From the NCBI GenBank assembly GCA_946497695.1, contig CAMMLJ010000020.1:1-36560 (forward strand): a stretch of 36,560 bases of DNA, in the 5' to 3' direction. Position numbers and translations under genes: made by a program. The notes beneath the pieces are model-generated. The model ran no database searches. It saw only the letters and a program-made list of their open reading frames with translations, and was not told where the DNA came from. The DNA comes from an uncultured Clostridium sp. Its GTDB lineage: Bacteria > Bacillota > Clostridia > TANB77 > CAG-508. This document shows positions 25,733 through 32,769 of this stretch, piece by piece (position 1 is the first letter of the stretch; each line of letters begins with the position of its first letter).

Positions 25733-26014
25733 TTAATATGGAAAACGCTCAAACATATATTTTATAATTAAATCAGCATTATAATCAGTAATATTTATTA
25801 AAATACCAGGATCAAGAGAAATCCACATACCAATTTTATATTTATAATTATTATCAATAAAACTACCAATCATATCAACAATCTCTATGGGATTGTTGTA
25901 TTTTTTTGTCCAATAAAGATTATCTTCTAAATATATAGGTTCATCAAAAAAACTTTCTAAAAAGTTTTTAATTTCACCAGTTTTTGTACTATATAAATTT
26001 ACACTTGCCAACAT
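25733..26014 (-). CDS. Conserved-looking small protein, unknown function
   Basis: This is a 93-residue soluble protein with a mixed alpha/beta pattern and aromatic-rich segments (YLEDNLYWTKKYNNPIEIVD, then YKIGMWISLDPGILINITDY). It has no signal peptide or metal motif. I do not recognise a named family. AAGGAG precedes ATG 26014; the TTG at 26029 would overlap that site. Its TAA (25733-25735) directly follows the dtd stop, so the convergent genes share no spacer and no terminator. Confidence 0.75.
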   Translation of the reverse strand: MLASVNLYSTKTGEIKNFLESFFDEPIYLEDNLYWTKKYNNPIEIVDMIGSFIDNNYKYKIGMWISLDPGILINITDYNADLIIKYMFERFPY

Positions 26015-26048
26015 AAAAAACTCCTTCAAAAATATTATTTGTATAAAA

Positions 26049-26078
26049 AATATAATTATACATTGTATATAAAATCAA
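26049..26078 (-). promoter_or_regulatory. Possible promoter of the 93-residue protein gene
   Basis: On the minus strand: TTGATT (26078-26073), an 18-nt spacer and TATATT (26054-26049). It is AT-rich sequence, so chance is possible. Confidence 0.4.
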
Positions 26079-26119
26079 TTTTTGGAAATAATATGAAAAA
26101 AGTTAAATGTGGAGGAACT

Positions 26120-26956
26120 ATGTTAAAGAAACTATTAAAAAGTTTAAGTTTAATTTTTTGCATATTTGTAATTATAGTATCACTTTCAGGTTGTTCAAAA
26201 CAAAAAACAGATGAAGAACAGCTTAAAGATAAAAATATGTCAGAAATTGAGTATTTAGATAATTATATAATACTAATGTTAAACAGTATTAATAATATAG
26301 ATTTAAAACAATATGATGCTAAAATAGAAAAAACAGAAAATTTAAATGAGATATTACAGGAACATGAAGAAAGTTCTAGTGAAGATACAGGTAATAATGT
26401 TATACAATATACAATGATTCCAAATATGATTTTAAATGCTGATAAGACAATTAATTGGGAAAATCTGAAATTAGAAATAGAAAATTTAAATAATATTTGG
26501 CCTTCAATAATAGTAGATTTATATAAGGCTAATATAGAAAATAATAAATTAACAGAATTTAGTGATTTGCTAAATGTTTGTATTGGATATGTTAAAGATG
26601 AAAATAGAACAGAAACATTAAATACTCTTTCAAAACTATATGAATACATACCAATTTATTTAGAAAAAATTGTAAATGACGAGCAGAAGTTAGCTTTGGC
26701 TAGAACAAAAGTAGAAATAATAAAAGCATATGTAAATATAGATATAGCGAGTTGGGAAGGCTTAAATAATAACTTGGATAATGCTATAAAAAACTTTGAA
26801 CCAGTTGTAAATAATACAAATGAATCTGAAAAGGAATATAATATAAGAAAGTCTTATGTATTATTACAGGAATTTAAAAATGCAGTTGATACAAATGATA
26901 AAGATTTATTGTTTATTAAATATAAAAATCTAATGGAGGAGTTAATAATCTTATAA
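26120..26956 (+). CDS. Lipoprotein, unknown function
   Basis: This 278-residue exported protein has a type II signal peptide: MLKKLLKSLSLIFCIFVIIV then a lipobox LSGC at about residue 25. The mature part looks mostly helical and has no recognised motif. The preferred start is ATG 26120, 4 nt after GGAGG; earlier in-frame codons (26039, 26093) have no site. It stands alone between a divergent gene and rnpB, and I see no good terminator before the rnpB promoter. Confidence 0.8.
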   Translation: MLKKLLKSLSLIFCIFVIIVSLSGCSKQKTDEEQLKDKNMSEIEYLDNYIILMLNSINNIDLKQYDAKIEKTENLNEILQEHEESSSEDTGNNVIQYTMIPNMILNADKTINWENLKLEIENLNNIWPSIIVDLYKANIENNKLTEFSDLLNVCIGYVKDENRTETLNTLSKLYEYIPIYLEKIVNDEQKLALARTKVEIIKAYVNIDIASWEGLNNNLDNAIKNFEPVVNNTNESEKEYNIRKSYVLLQEFKNAVDTNDKDLLFIKYKNLMEELIIL

Positions 26957-27026
26957 AGTAATTAATGGAAATAGTGGTGAATATGTGAGAACAATGGAGC
27001 TTTTTATACATCTTCTAGCAGATAAC

Positions 27027-27054
27027 TTGACTTTTAATAAAAAGATGTTAAAAT
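27027..27054 (+). promoter_or_regulatory. Promoter of the RNase P RNA gene
   Basis: TTGACT (27027-27032), a 16-nt spacer and TAAAAT (27049-27054) with an extended TGT before the -10. Transcription would begin right at the start of the RNA. Confidence 0.75.
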
Positions 27055-27060
27055 AAATAA

Positions 27061-27400
27061 GAGTAAATTAGACAGTCGCGTATAGCAGGGTCGAAAGGCA
27101 GCGTACGAGGAAAGTCCGGGCTCCATAGAGCAATGATGCTGGATAACGTCCAGTGAGGGAAACCTTAAGGAAAGTGCAACAGAAAATAACCGCCTTGTAA
27201 AAGGTAAGGGTGAAAAGGTGAGGTAAGAGCTTACCGCAGGTATGGTGACATATCTGGTCAATGTAAACCCCATCTGGAGCAACACCGAGTTTGAGGGTTA
27301 AGACTGCTCGTCGTCCTCTTATTGGTGGCTTGAGCCATATGGTAACATATGGACTAGATAAATGACTGTCCAAGACAGAACCCGGCTTACAGATTTACTT
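27061..27400 (+). ncRNA. rnpB: RNase P RNA (M1 RNA)
   Basis: This is the catalytic RNA that trims tRNA 5' leaders. The universal blocks are present: GAGGAAAGTCCGGGCTCC (CR-I, 27108-27125), AGGGTGAAAAGGTG followed by GGTAAGAGCTTACCG, and CAGAACCCGGCTTA (CR-V, 27376-27389). AGTAAAT at 27062-27068 pairs with ATTTACT at 27393-27399 to form P1 and set the ends. The overall plan looks like the ancestral type A rather than the Bacillus type B, as is usual in Clostridia. Open frames on the other strand here are not genes. Confidence 0.95.
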
Positions 27401-27428
27401 ATAAATAAAAATTAATAAAACTTAAAAT

Positions 27429-27464
27429 AAAGAACTTTATGGATTTATTCCTTAAAGTTCTTTT
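27429..27464. terminator. Bidirectional terminator overlapping the end of the RluA-family gene
   Basis: AAAGAACTTTA (27429-27439) pairs with TAAAGTTCTTT (27453-27463) and T-runs lie on both sides. The right arm lies in the last codons of the minus-strand pseudouridine synthase gene. Confidence 0.8.
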
Positions 27465-28341
27465 GCATATCTATAAATTGCATATCATCTGATATTGGCG
27501 CTTTTAGTACTAAAGTTTTTTTAGTAATTGGATGTACAAAGGTAATTTTATAACTGTGTAATGCTTGTCTATTAATTAATTCAGAATGATGTCCATATAA
27601 AGTATCTCCAAGTATAGGGTGGTTAATATAACTAAAGTGAACTCTTATCTGATGAGTTCTACCAGTTTCTAAAGTAATGTGCACTAAAGAAAATTTGTCA
27701 AATTCTTTTAGTACATCATAATGAGTAATTGCAATATCACCATCAGGATTTACACATCTTTCTATAATACTTCCTTCTTTTCTAGCTATAGGAAAGCTTA
27801 AAGTACCAGTTTTTGATTCTAAAATACCTTCTACAATAGCTAAATATTCTTTTTTAAAATTATTTGTTTTCATCTCTCTAATTAAACATTCTTGAATATA
27901 TTCATTTTTTGCAAAAATTACGATTCCAGAAGTATTTTTATCTAATCTATTTACAATTCTAATTTTTTTCTTTAAATTTAATTTATCAAAATAAAATTTA
28001 ACACCATTGGATAAACTATTATCAAAATGCAAAATAGAGGGATGAATAGCAATATTTGCAGGTTTATTTATTACTAATAAATATTCATCTTCATATATTA
28101 TATCTAAAGGAATATTAGTTGCCACTATATTAAAATTATCTTCTTCAAAATCAATTAAAACAGAAACTATGTCGCCCTCAGTTACTGCTTTTTTTGTATA
28201 TGTTGTAAGATTATTTAAATAGATTTTATTAGCTTTTTTTAATTTTGTTATTAATCTATCTGATAATAAAAATTGTTCTTTTAAAACATGAAGAACATTA
28301 TCATAGCAATCATTTTTAAGTATTTGGTACGATAAAATCAT
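27445..28341 (-). CDS. RluA/RluD family RNA pseudouridine synthase
   Basis: This 298-residue protein has an N-terminal S4-like domain (FLLSDRLITKLKKANKIYLN, then TEGDIVSVLIDF) and a pseudouridine synthase domain with the catalytic Asp in RIVNRLDKNTSGIVIFAKN. Family blocks ILDTLYGH-like (ILGDTLYGHH) and LETGRTHQIRVH follow. The enzyme isomerises uridines in 23S rRNA or tRNA; the exact site cannot be told from sequence. ATG 28341 is chosen over the upstream TTG at 28386 because a family-like N terminus starts there, though the site (GGTGA) is weak. The 3' end overlaps a terminator stem. Confidence 0.9.
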   Translation of the reverse strand: MILSYQILKNDCYDNVLHVLKEQFLLSDRLITKLKKANKIYLNNLTTYTKKAVTEGDIVSVLIDFEEDNFNIVATNIPLDIIYEDEYLLVINKPANIAIHPSILHFDNSLSNGVKFYFDKLNLKKKIRIVNRLDKNTSGIVIFAKNEYIQECLIREMKTNNFKKEYLAIVEGILESKTGTLSFPIARKEGSIIERCVNPDGDIAITHYDVLKEFDKFSLVHITLETGRTHQIRVHFSYINHPILGDTLYGHHSELINRQALHSYKITFVHPITKKTLVLKAPISDDMQFIDMQKNFKE

Positions 28342-28404
28342 AAAATCACCATACACATTATATGATAAATAATAAAATAATGGCAATATTTGTAATAAAA
28401 TTAC

Positions 28405-28433
28405 TTGATTTTTTACTAAGAATATAGTAAAAT
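28405..28433 (+). promoter_or_regulatory. Promoter of rpsO
   Basis: TTGATT (28405-28410), a 17-nt spacer and TAAAAT (28428-28433), leaving a leader of about 80 nt. Confidence 0.65.
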
Positions 28434-28439
28434 AGTTGA

Positions 28440-28521
28440 AGCGACCTTATACTTGGCTATAGGATATAACACACCTAACTTTAGCTCAGTTTAAGGAATA
28501 GAAATTATAGGAGGTGCAAAA
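28440..28521 (+). promoter_or_regulatory. rpsO 5' leader, possible S15 autoregulatory RNA
   Basis: This is an 80-nt untranslated leader ending in a strong AGGAGGTGC site. Its G+C is clearly higher than the surrounding spacers (GCGACC, TTGGC, CACACC, TTTAGCTCAG), which suggests folding. S15 is known to repress its own mRNA through such leaders in several bacteria. I cannot draw a confident structure by eye. Confidence 0.4.
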
Positions 28522-28785
28522 ATGACAAAAGAAAGAAAACAAGAAGTAATTAATACTTATAAAAGAGATGAAAAAGATACTGGTTCACCAGAAGTTCAAG
28601 TAGCTCTTTTAACAGAAAGAATTAATGAATTAACAGAACATTTAAAAGTTCACAAAAAAGACAATCATTCAAGAAGAGGTCTTCTTAAAATGGTTGGAAA
28701 AAGAAGAAACTTATTAAATTACTTAGCTAAAAAAGATGTTCAAAGATATAGAGACATTATAGCAAAATTAGGTTTAAGAAAATAA
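28522..28785 (+). CDS. rpsO: Ribosomal protein uS15
   Basis: uS15 (87 aa after Met count) is a primary 16S rRNA-binding protein of the small subunit. The sequence shows [33 protein letters not shown] and the [16 protein letters not shown] block, all diagnostic. AGGAGGTGC precedes the ATG. It is followed by pnp, the usual gene order. Confidence 0.98.
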   Translation: MTKERKQEVINTYKRDEKDTGSPEVQVALLTERINELTEHLKVHKKDNHSRRGLLKMVGKRRNLLNYLAKKDVQRYRDIIAKLGLRK

Positions 28786-28793
28786 TATATAAC

Positions 28794-28819
28794 TTTAGGG
28801 CGTTTTCATACGCCCTAAA
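28794..28819 (+). terminator. Hairpin between rpsO and pnp without a U-tract
   Basis: TTTAGGGCGT (28794-28803) pairs with ACGCCCTAAA (28810-28819) around a 6-nt loop. No T-run follows (ATGGTATATTGG), so it may be a partial terminator or an mRNA-processing or stabilising stem. Confidence 0.6.
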
Positions 28820-28890
28820 ATGGTATATTGGAAAATTAGGTTATTGCTGTAACAAATTACTTAAAATTTTGTTTACAGTTTAACATAAAT

Positions 28891-28994
28891 ACTTATTTAT
28901 TAATTTAGAAAGTAGCTTGTATTCTGAACTATGCTTGTATAATTTAGAATAGAGGTTACATCTAATAATTAATAAATAAGTAAATAATTATTAG
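28891..28994 (+). promoter_or_regulatory. pnp upstream region: promoter within nested inverted repeats
   Basis: A TATAAT box lies at 28938-28943, though no good -35 is at ideal distance. ACTTATTTATTAATT (28891-28905) is a perfect 15-nt inverted match to 28967-28981. CTAATAATT (28962-28970) also matches AATTATTAG (28986-28994), whose end adjoins the GAGGAG site. The two stems share bases 28967-28970 and exclude each other. PNPase is known to autoregulate through its leader in E. coli. Confidence 0.45.
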
Positions 28995-29007
28995 AGGAGA
29001 GATGAAA

Positions 29008-31119
29008 ATGTATAAAACTTATGAGACAGAACTAGCAGGGAGAAAACTTACACTAGAAACAGGTAAGCTTGCTGGTTTAGCAAATGGAAGTGTATTAGTA
29101 AGATATGGAGATACAGTTGTATTAGTAGATGTTACTGCATCAAAAGAACCAAGAGATGGGATAGATTTCTTCCCATTATCAGTAGATTATGAAGAAAAAT
29201 TATATGCAGTTGGTAAAATACCAGGAAGTTATACCAAAAGAGAAGGAAAACCAAGCGATAAAGCAATACTTACATCAAGAGCAATAGATAGACCTTTAAG
29301 ACCATTATTTCCAAAAGATTTTAGAAATGATGTATGTGTTGTAGCAACAGTTTTATCTGTAGAGCAAGATAATCAACCAGAAATATGTGCAATGATTGGA
29401 GCTTCAGCAGCATTATCTATATCAGATATACCATTTGGAGGACCAACAGCAGCTGTTGCAGTAGGATATGTTAATGATGAAATAATAATAAATCCAACAG
29501 AAGAACAAAGAAAAAATAGCAGATTAACACTTACAGTTGCGGGAACAGAAGATAAAATTGCAATGATAGAAGCAGGAGCAGACGAAATTCCAGATGATAT
29601 TATGTTAGAGGCAATCGAAAAAGCACATAAAGAAATTAAAAAATTATGTACTTTTATAAGCAAAATGCAAAATGAAATAGGAAAGCCAAAATTCGAGTAT
29701 AAATCATTTGCAGTAGATGAAGAAATTTATAATGAAGTAGAAGCAAAATATAAGGATAAAATGTACGAAGCAGTACAAGCTGTTGATAAAGAAGTAAGAG
29801 ATGAAAATATAGAAAAATTAACAGATGAAATAGTAGAATATTTTACAGAAAAAGTTGGAGAAGAAAAACTAGAAGAAATAATGCCAGATATTGCAACAAG
29901 TATACATGACTTAGAAAAGAAATGTGTAAGAGAAATGATATATAATGAACATAAAAGACCTGATGGTAGAAAAATAGATGAAATAAGACCATTATCATGT
30001 GAAGTTGGTTTGCTTCCAAGAGTACATGGAAGTGCCTTATTTACAAGAGGTCAAACACAAGTATTATCTGTAGCAACATTAGGAATGGTATCAGAAGAAC
30101 AAAATTTAGATGGAATAGATGAAGAAGACCATAAAAGATATATGCATCAATATAACTTCCCAAGTTACAGTGTTGGTGAAGCAAGACCATCAAGAGGTCC
30201 AGGAAGAAGAGAAATAGGACACGGAGCTTTAGCAGAAAAAGCATTAGTTCCAGTAATTCCAAGTGAAGAAGAATTTCCATATGCTATAAGAGTTGTATCA
30301 GAGGTTTTATCTTCTAATGGTTCAACATCACAAGCAAGTATTTGTGCAAGTACATTAGCATTAATGGATGCTGGTGTTCCAATAAAAAGACCAGTTGCAG
30401 GAATTTCTACAGGGCTTGTAACAGCTCCAGACGGTTCAGATTGTGTGATGCTAACAGATATCCAAGGTATTGAAGATTTCTTTGGTGATATGGACTTTAA
30501 AGTTGGAGGAACAGAGAAAGGAATAACAGCAATACAAGTTGATATAAAAATAGATGGTTTAACTTATGACATAATAAAAGAAGCTTTTGAAAGGACAAGA
30601 AAAGCTCGTAAATATATATTAGAAGAAGTTATGTTAAAGCAATTAGATAAACCAAGAGCAGAAATTTCAAAATATGCACCAAAAATTATTAATATGAAAA
30701 TAAAAGTTGATAAAATTAAAGACGTAATTGGAACTGGTGGAAAAACAATTAATAAAATAATTGATGAAACAGGTGTAAAAATAGATATTCAAGAGGATGG
30801 ACAAGTATTTATATATTCTTCTGATGAGAGCCAAGCTAAAAGAGCCAAAGAAATAATAGAAGAAATAGTAAGAGAAATAGAAGTAGGTCAAGTTTATGAA
30901 GGAACTGTTATAAAATTAATGAATTTTGGAGCTTTTATAGATTTAGGCGCTGGAAAAGAAGGATTAGTTCATATTTCAAAAATATCAAAAGATAGAATAA
31001 AAAATATAGAAGATGTACTTCATGAAGGAGATAAAGTAAAGGTAAAAGTAATAGAAATAGATGACCAAGATAGAATAAACTTATCTATGAAAGACGTAGA
31101 AGAAAGTAAAGAAAAATAG
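29008..31119 (+). CDS. pnp: Polynucleotide phosphorylase
   Basis: PNPase (703 aa) is a phosphate-dependent 3'-to-5' exoribonuclease of the RNA degradosome. Domains in order: first RNase PH domain (about 8-140), an all-helical linker, a second RNase PH domain (about 310-545, with FTRGQTQVLSVATLG, RREIGHGALAEKAL and DAGVPIKRPVAGISTGL), a KH domain (DVIGTGGKTINKIIDETG) and an S1 domain (GQVYEGTVIKLMNFGAFIDL). ATG 29002 is also in frame but only 2 nt from GAGGAG; ATG 29008 gives 8-nt spacing. Confidence 0.96.
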   Translation: MYKTYETELAGRKLTLETGKLAGLANGSVLVRYGDTVVLVDVTASKEPRDGIDFFPLSVDYEEKLYAVGKIPGSYTKREGKPSDKAILTSRAIDRPLRPLFPKDFRNDVCVVATVLSVEQDNQPEICAMIGASAALSISDIPFGGPTAAVAVGYVNDEIIINPTEEQRKNSRLTLTVAGTEDKIAMIEAGADEIPDDIMLEAIEKAHKEIKKLCTFISKMQNEIGKPKFEYKSFAVDEEIYNEVEAKYKDKMYEAVQAVDKEVRDENIEKLTDEIVEYFTEKVGEEKLEEIMPDIATSIHDLEKKCVREMIYNEHKRPDGRKIDEIRPLSCEVGLLPRVHGSALFTRGQTQVLSVATLGMVSEEQNLDGIDEEDHKRYMHQYNFPSYSVGEARPSRGPGRREIGHGALAEKALVPVIPSEEEFPYAIRVVSEVLSSNGSTSQASICASTLALMDAGVPIKRPVAGISTGLVTAPDGSDCVMLTDIQGIEDFFGDMDFKVGGTEKGITAIQVDIKIDGLTYDIIKEAFERTRKARKYILEEVMLKQLDKPRAEISKYAPKIINMKIKVDKIKDVIGTGGKTINKIIDETGVKIDIQEDGQVFIYSSDESQAKRAKEIIEEIVREIEVGQVYEGTVIKLMNFGAFIDLGAGKEGLVHISKISKDRIKNIEDVLHEGDKVKVKVIEIDDQDRINLSMKDVEESKEK

Positions 31120-31153
31120 AAAATATTAAGATTTTATTAAATTTTGTCAAAAG

Positions 31154-31182
31154 TTGCAAAAATAGTATAAAGGTAGTATAAT
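31154..31182 (+). promoter_or_regulatory. Promoter of the GT2 gene
   Basis: TTGCAA (31154-31159), a 17-nt spacer and consensus TATAAT (31177-31182), 50 nt before the start. Confidence 0.7.
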
Positions 31183-31232
31183 TGTAATTGTATTGAATAT
31201 TATAGAATAAATAATAAAAAGAGAGGGAAGAA

Positions 31233-32486
31233 ATGGAATATTTATATATAGTTCAACAAGCATTAGTTTGGGTACTTACTATATTTTGGTTATATCAATT
31301 AATGATAAGTATATGTTCGCTTGTAAAATTAAAAGAAAAACCTTTATTAATAAATAAAAACCATAGGTTTATGGCAATTATTCCTGCACATAATGAAGAA
31401 GCAGTTGTAGGCAACTTAATTGAAAGTTTAAAAAAGCAAGATTATCCAACAGATTTGTATGATATTTATGTTATAGCAGATAATTGTACAGATAACACTG
31501 CAAAAATCGCTAGGGAAAAAGGAGCTATCGTATATGAAAGATTTGATAGCGAAAAAAAGACTAAAGGTTATGCATTACAATGGTTTTTACAACAAAAAAT
31601 ACAAGAAAATGCTCCATATGATGCATTCTTTGTATTTGATGCAGATAATATTGTAGATAAAGGTTTTATAAAAGCAATGAACAAAAAACTATGTCAAGGC
31701 GAAGATGTAGTTCAAGGATATAGAGATATAAAAAATCCAACAGATAGCTGGGTAACAGCAGGATATGCAATATTCTATTGGACAATGCACCGTTTCTACC
31801 ACTTAGCAAGATATAATTTAGGACTATCACCATTACTAAATGGTACAGGTTTTATGGTAAAATTTGATGTAATAAAACCAAATGGTTGGGATACCCAAAC
31901 ATTAACAGAAGATATTGAATTTTCATTAAAAAGAATTATAAAAGGTAAAAAACTTGGTTGGGCAACAGATGCAATAGTATATGATGAACAACCAGTAGGA
32001 TTTAGACAATCTTGGTCACAAAGAACAAGATGGAGTGTTGGTCATATTCAATGTATTCAAAAATACACTAAGGAACTTGCAAAGGGAGTAAAAGAATACA
32101 AAACATTAATGAACTTTGATGGTTTATTATATATTTTAGGAAGTATACCAATGTTTATAATTGCACTTATTCTATTATTAATAAATGCAATTATGTACTT
32201 AAATAATGGTATGACAACTTCAGATTTATTTTTAAACTATGCTAGATATATAATACCAACTTTCTTTTTACCAATATTAACAGGAATTTTAATATTAAAA
32301 TTGGATAAAAGACCAATAAGACCTATGATTAAAGGATTATTATGTTATCCATTATTCTTAGGTTCATGGCTATTAATAAACTTTAAAGTACTATTTAAAA
32401 GAGATACAAAATGGGAGAAAATTGACCACGTTAGAGATATTAAAATTAACGAAGTTCAAGAAAATGCAGAACTTGAAAAAGTATAA
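31233..32486 (+). CDS. Processive family 2 glycosyltransferase (polysaccharide synthase-like)
   Basis: This 417-residue membrane glycosyltransferase has an N-terminal helix (about 8-30), a GT-A catalytic domain and three C-terminal helices (about 297-322, 336-356, 365-387). Motifs typical of processive beta-glycan synthases are present: IIPAHNEEAVV, DAD (136-138), TED (225-227) and QRTRW (263-267). It could build an exopolysaccharide such as a poly-N-acetylglucosamine or glucan, or transfer a sugar to a lipid. The product is not determinable from this locus, because no partner export, PilZ or deacetylase gene is adjacent. GAGAGGG precedes the ATG; it has its own promoter. Confidence 0.9.
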   Translation: MEYLYIVQQALVWVLTIFWLYQLMISICSLVKLKEKPLLINKNHRFMAIIPAHNEEAVVGNLIESLKKQDYPTDLYDIYVIADNCTDNTAKIAREKGAIVYERFDSEKKTKGYALQWFLQQKIQENAPYDAFFVFDADNIVDKGFIKAMNKKLCQGEDVVQGYRDIKNPTDSWVTAGYAIFYWTMHRFYHLARYNLGLSPLLNGTGFMVKFDVIKPNGWDTQTLTEDIEFSLKRIIKGKKLGWATDAIVYDEQPVGFRQSWSQRTRWSVGHIQCIQKYTKELAKGVKEYKTLMNFDGLLYILGSIPMFIIALILLLINAIMYLNNGMTTSDLFLNYARYIIPTFFLPILTGILILKLDKRPIRPMIKGLLCYPLFLGSWLLINFKVLFKRDTKWEKIDHVRDIKINEVQENAELEKV

Positions 32487-32504
32487 AAATATATATGCAA
32501 TAAA

Positions 32505-32714
32505 AAGACAAAGTAAATTAGTGATTATTTTTAGAGAGAATTAGTCAGAGGCTGAAAGCTAATTTAAATGTAACTAATTGAAAAACTACCTTTTTAAGCA
32601 CCTAGGCTAATAACCTATGGCGGTGATACCGATATAATCAAATTAAGTAAAAAATTAGGATGGAACCGTGTAAGCACTCCTATAGACAAGTAAGTCTATA
32701 GAGGGTGCTTTTTT
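32505..32714 (+). promoter_or_regulatory. T-box riboswitch (threonine) of thrS
   Basis: This leader senses uncharged tRNA-Thr and controls a terminator. The T-box is AGGATGGAACCGTG (32657-32670), differing at two positions from the usual AGGGTGGNACCGCG. TAGGA (32656-32660) pairs with TCCTA (32678-32682) and GTG (32668-32670) with CAC (32675-32677), making the antiterminator. The bulged TGGA would bind a UCCA tRNA end. The competing terminator is listed separately. ACT-ACC at 32585-32590 is a candidate specifier; both are Thr codons. Stem I has AATTAGT/ACTAATT (32516-32522 with 32573-32579) and an AGAGAG loop motif, but I could not settle the specifier loop. Confidence 0.9.
32673..32714 (+). 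terminator. T-box-controlled terminator before thrS
   Basis: AGCAC...CTATAGAC (32673-32687) pairs with GTCTATAGAGGGTGCT (32694-32709), with one bulge and one wobble, followed by six T (32709-32714). The 5' arm shares bases 32675-32682 with the antiterminator, so only one can form. Confidence 0.9.
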
Positions 32715-32769
32715 GATTGGTTTATCAAATTATAATTTTAATGATATTAATAAAATAGGAGGGATATAT

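Noticed and set aside
27034..27373. Two minus-strand open frames of 83 and 101 codons
   Set aside because: They lie within the RNase P RNA gene, whose conserved blocks on the plus strand explain the sequence.
32473..32501. Promoter for the thrS T-box (TTGAAA, 17 nt, TGCAAT)
   Set aside because: The -10 matches only four of six positions and overlaps the end of the GT2 gene; not convincing by eye.
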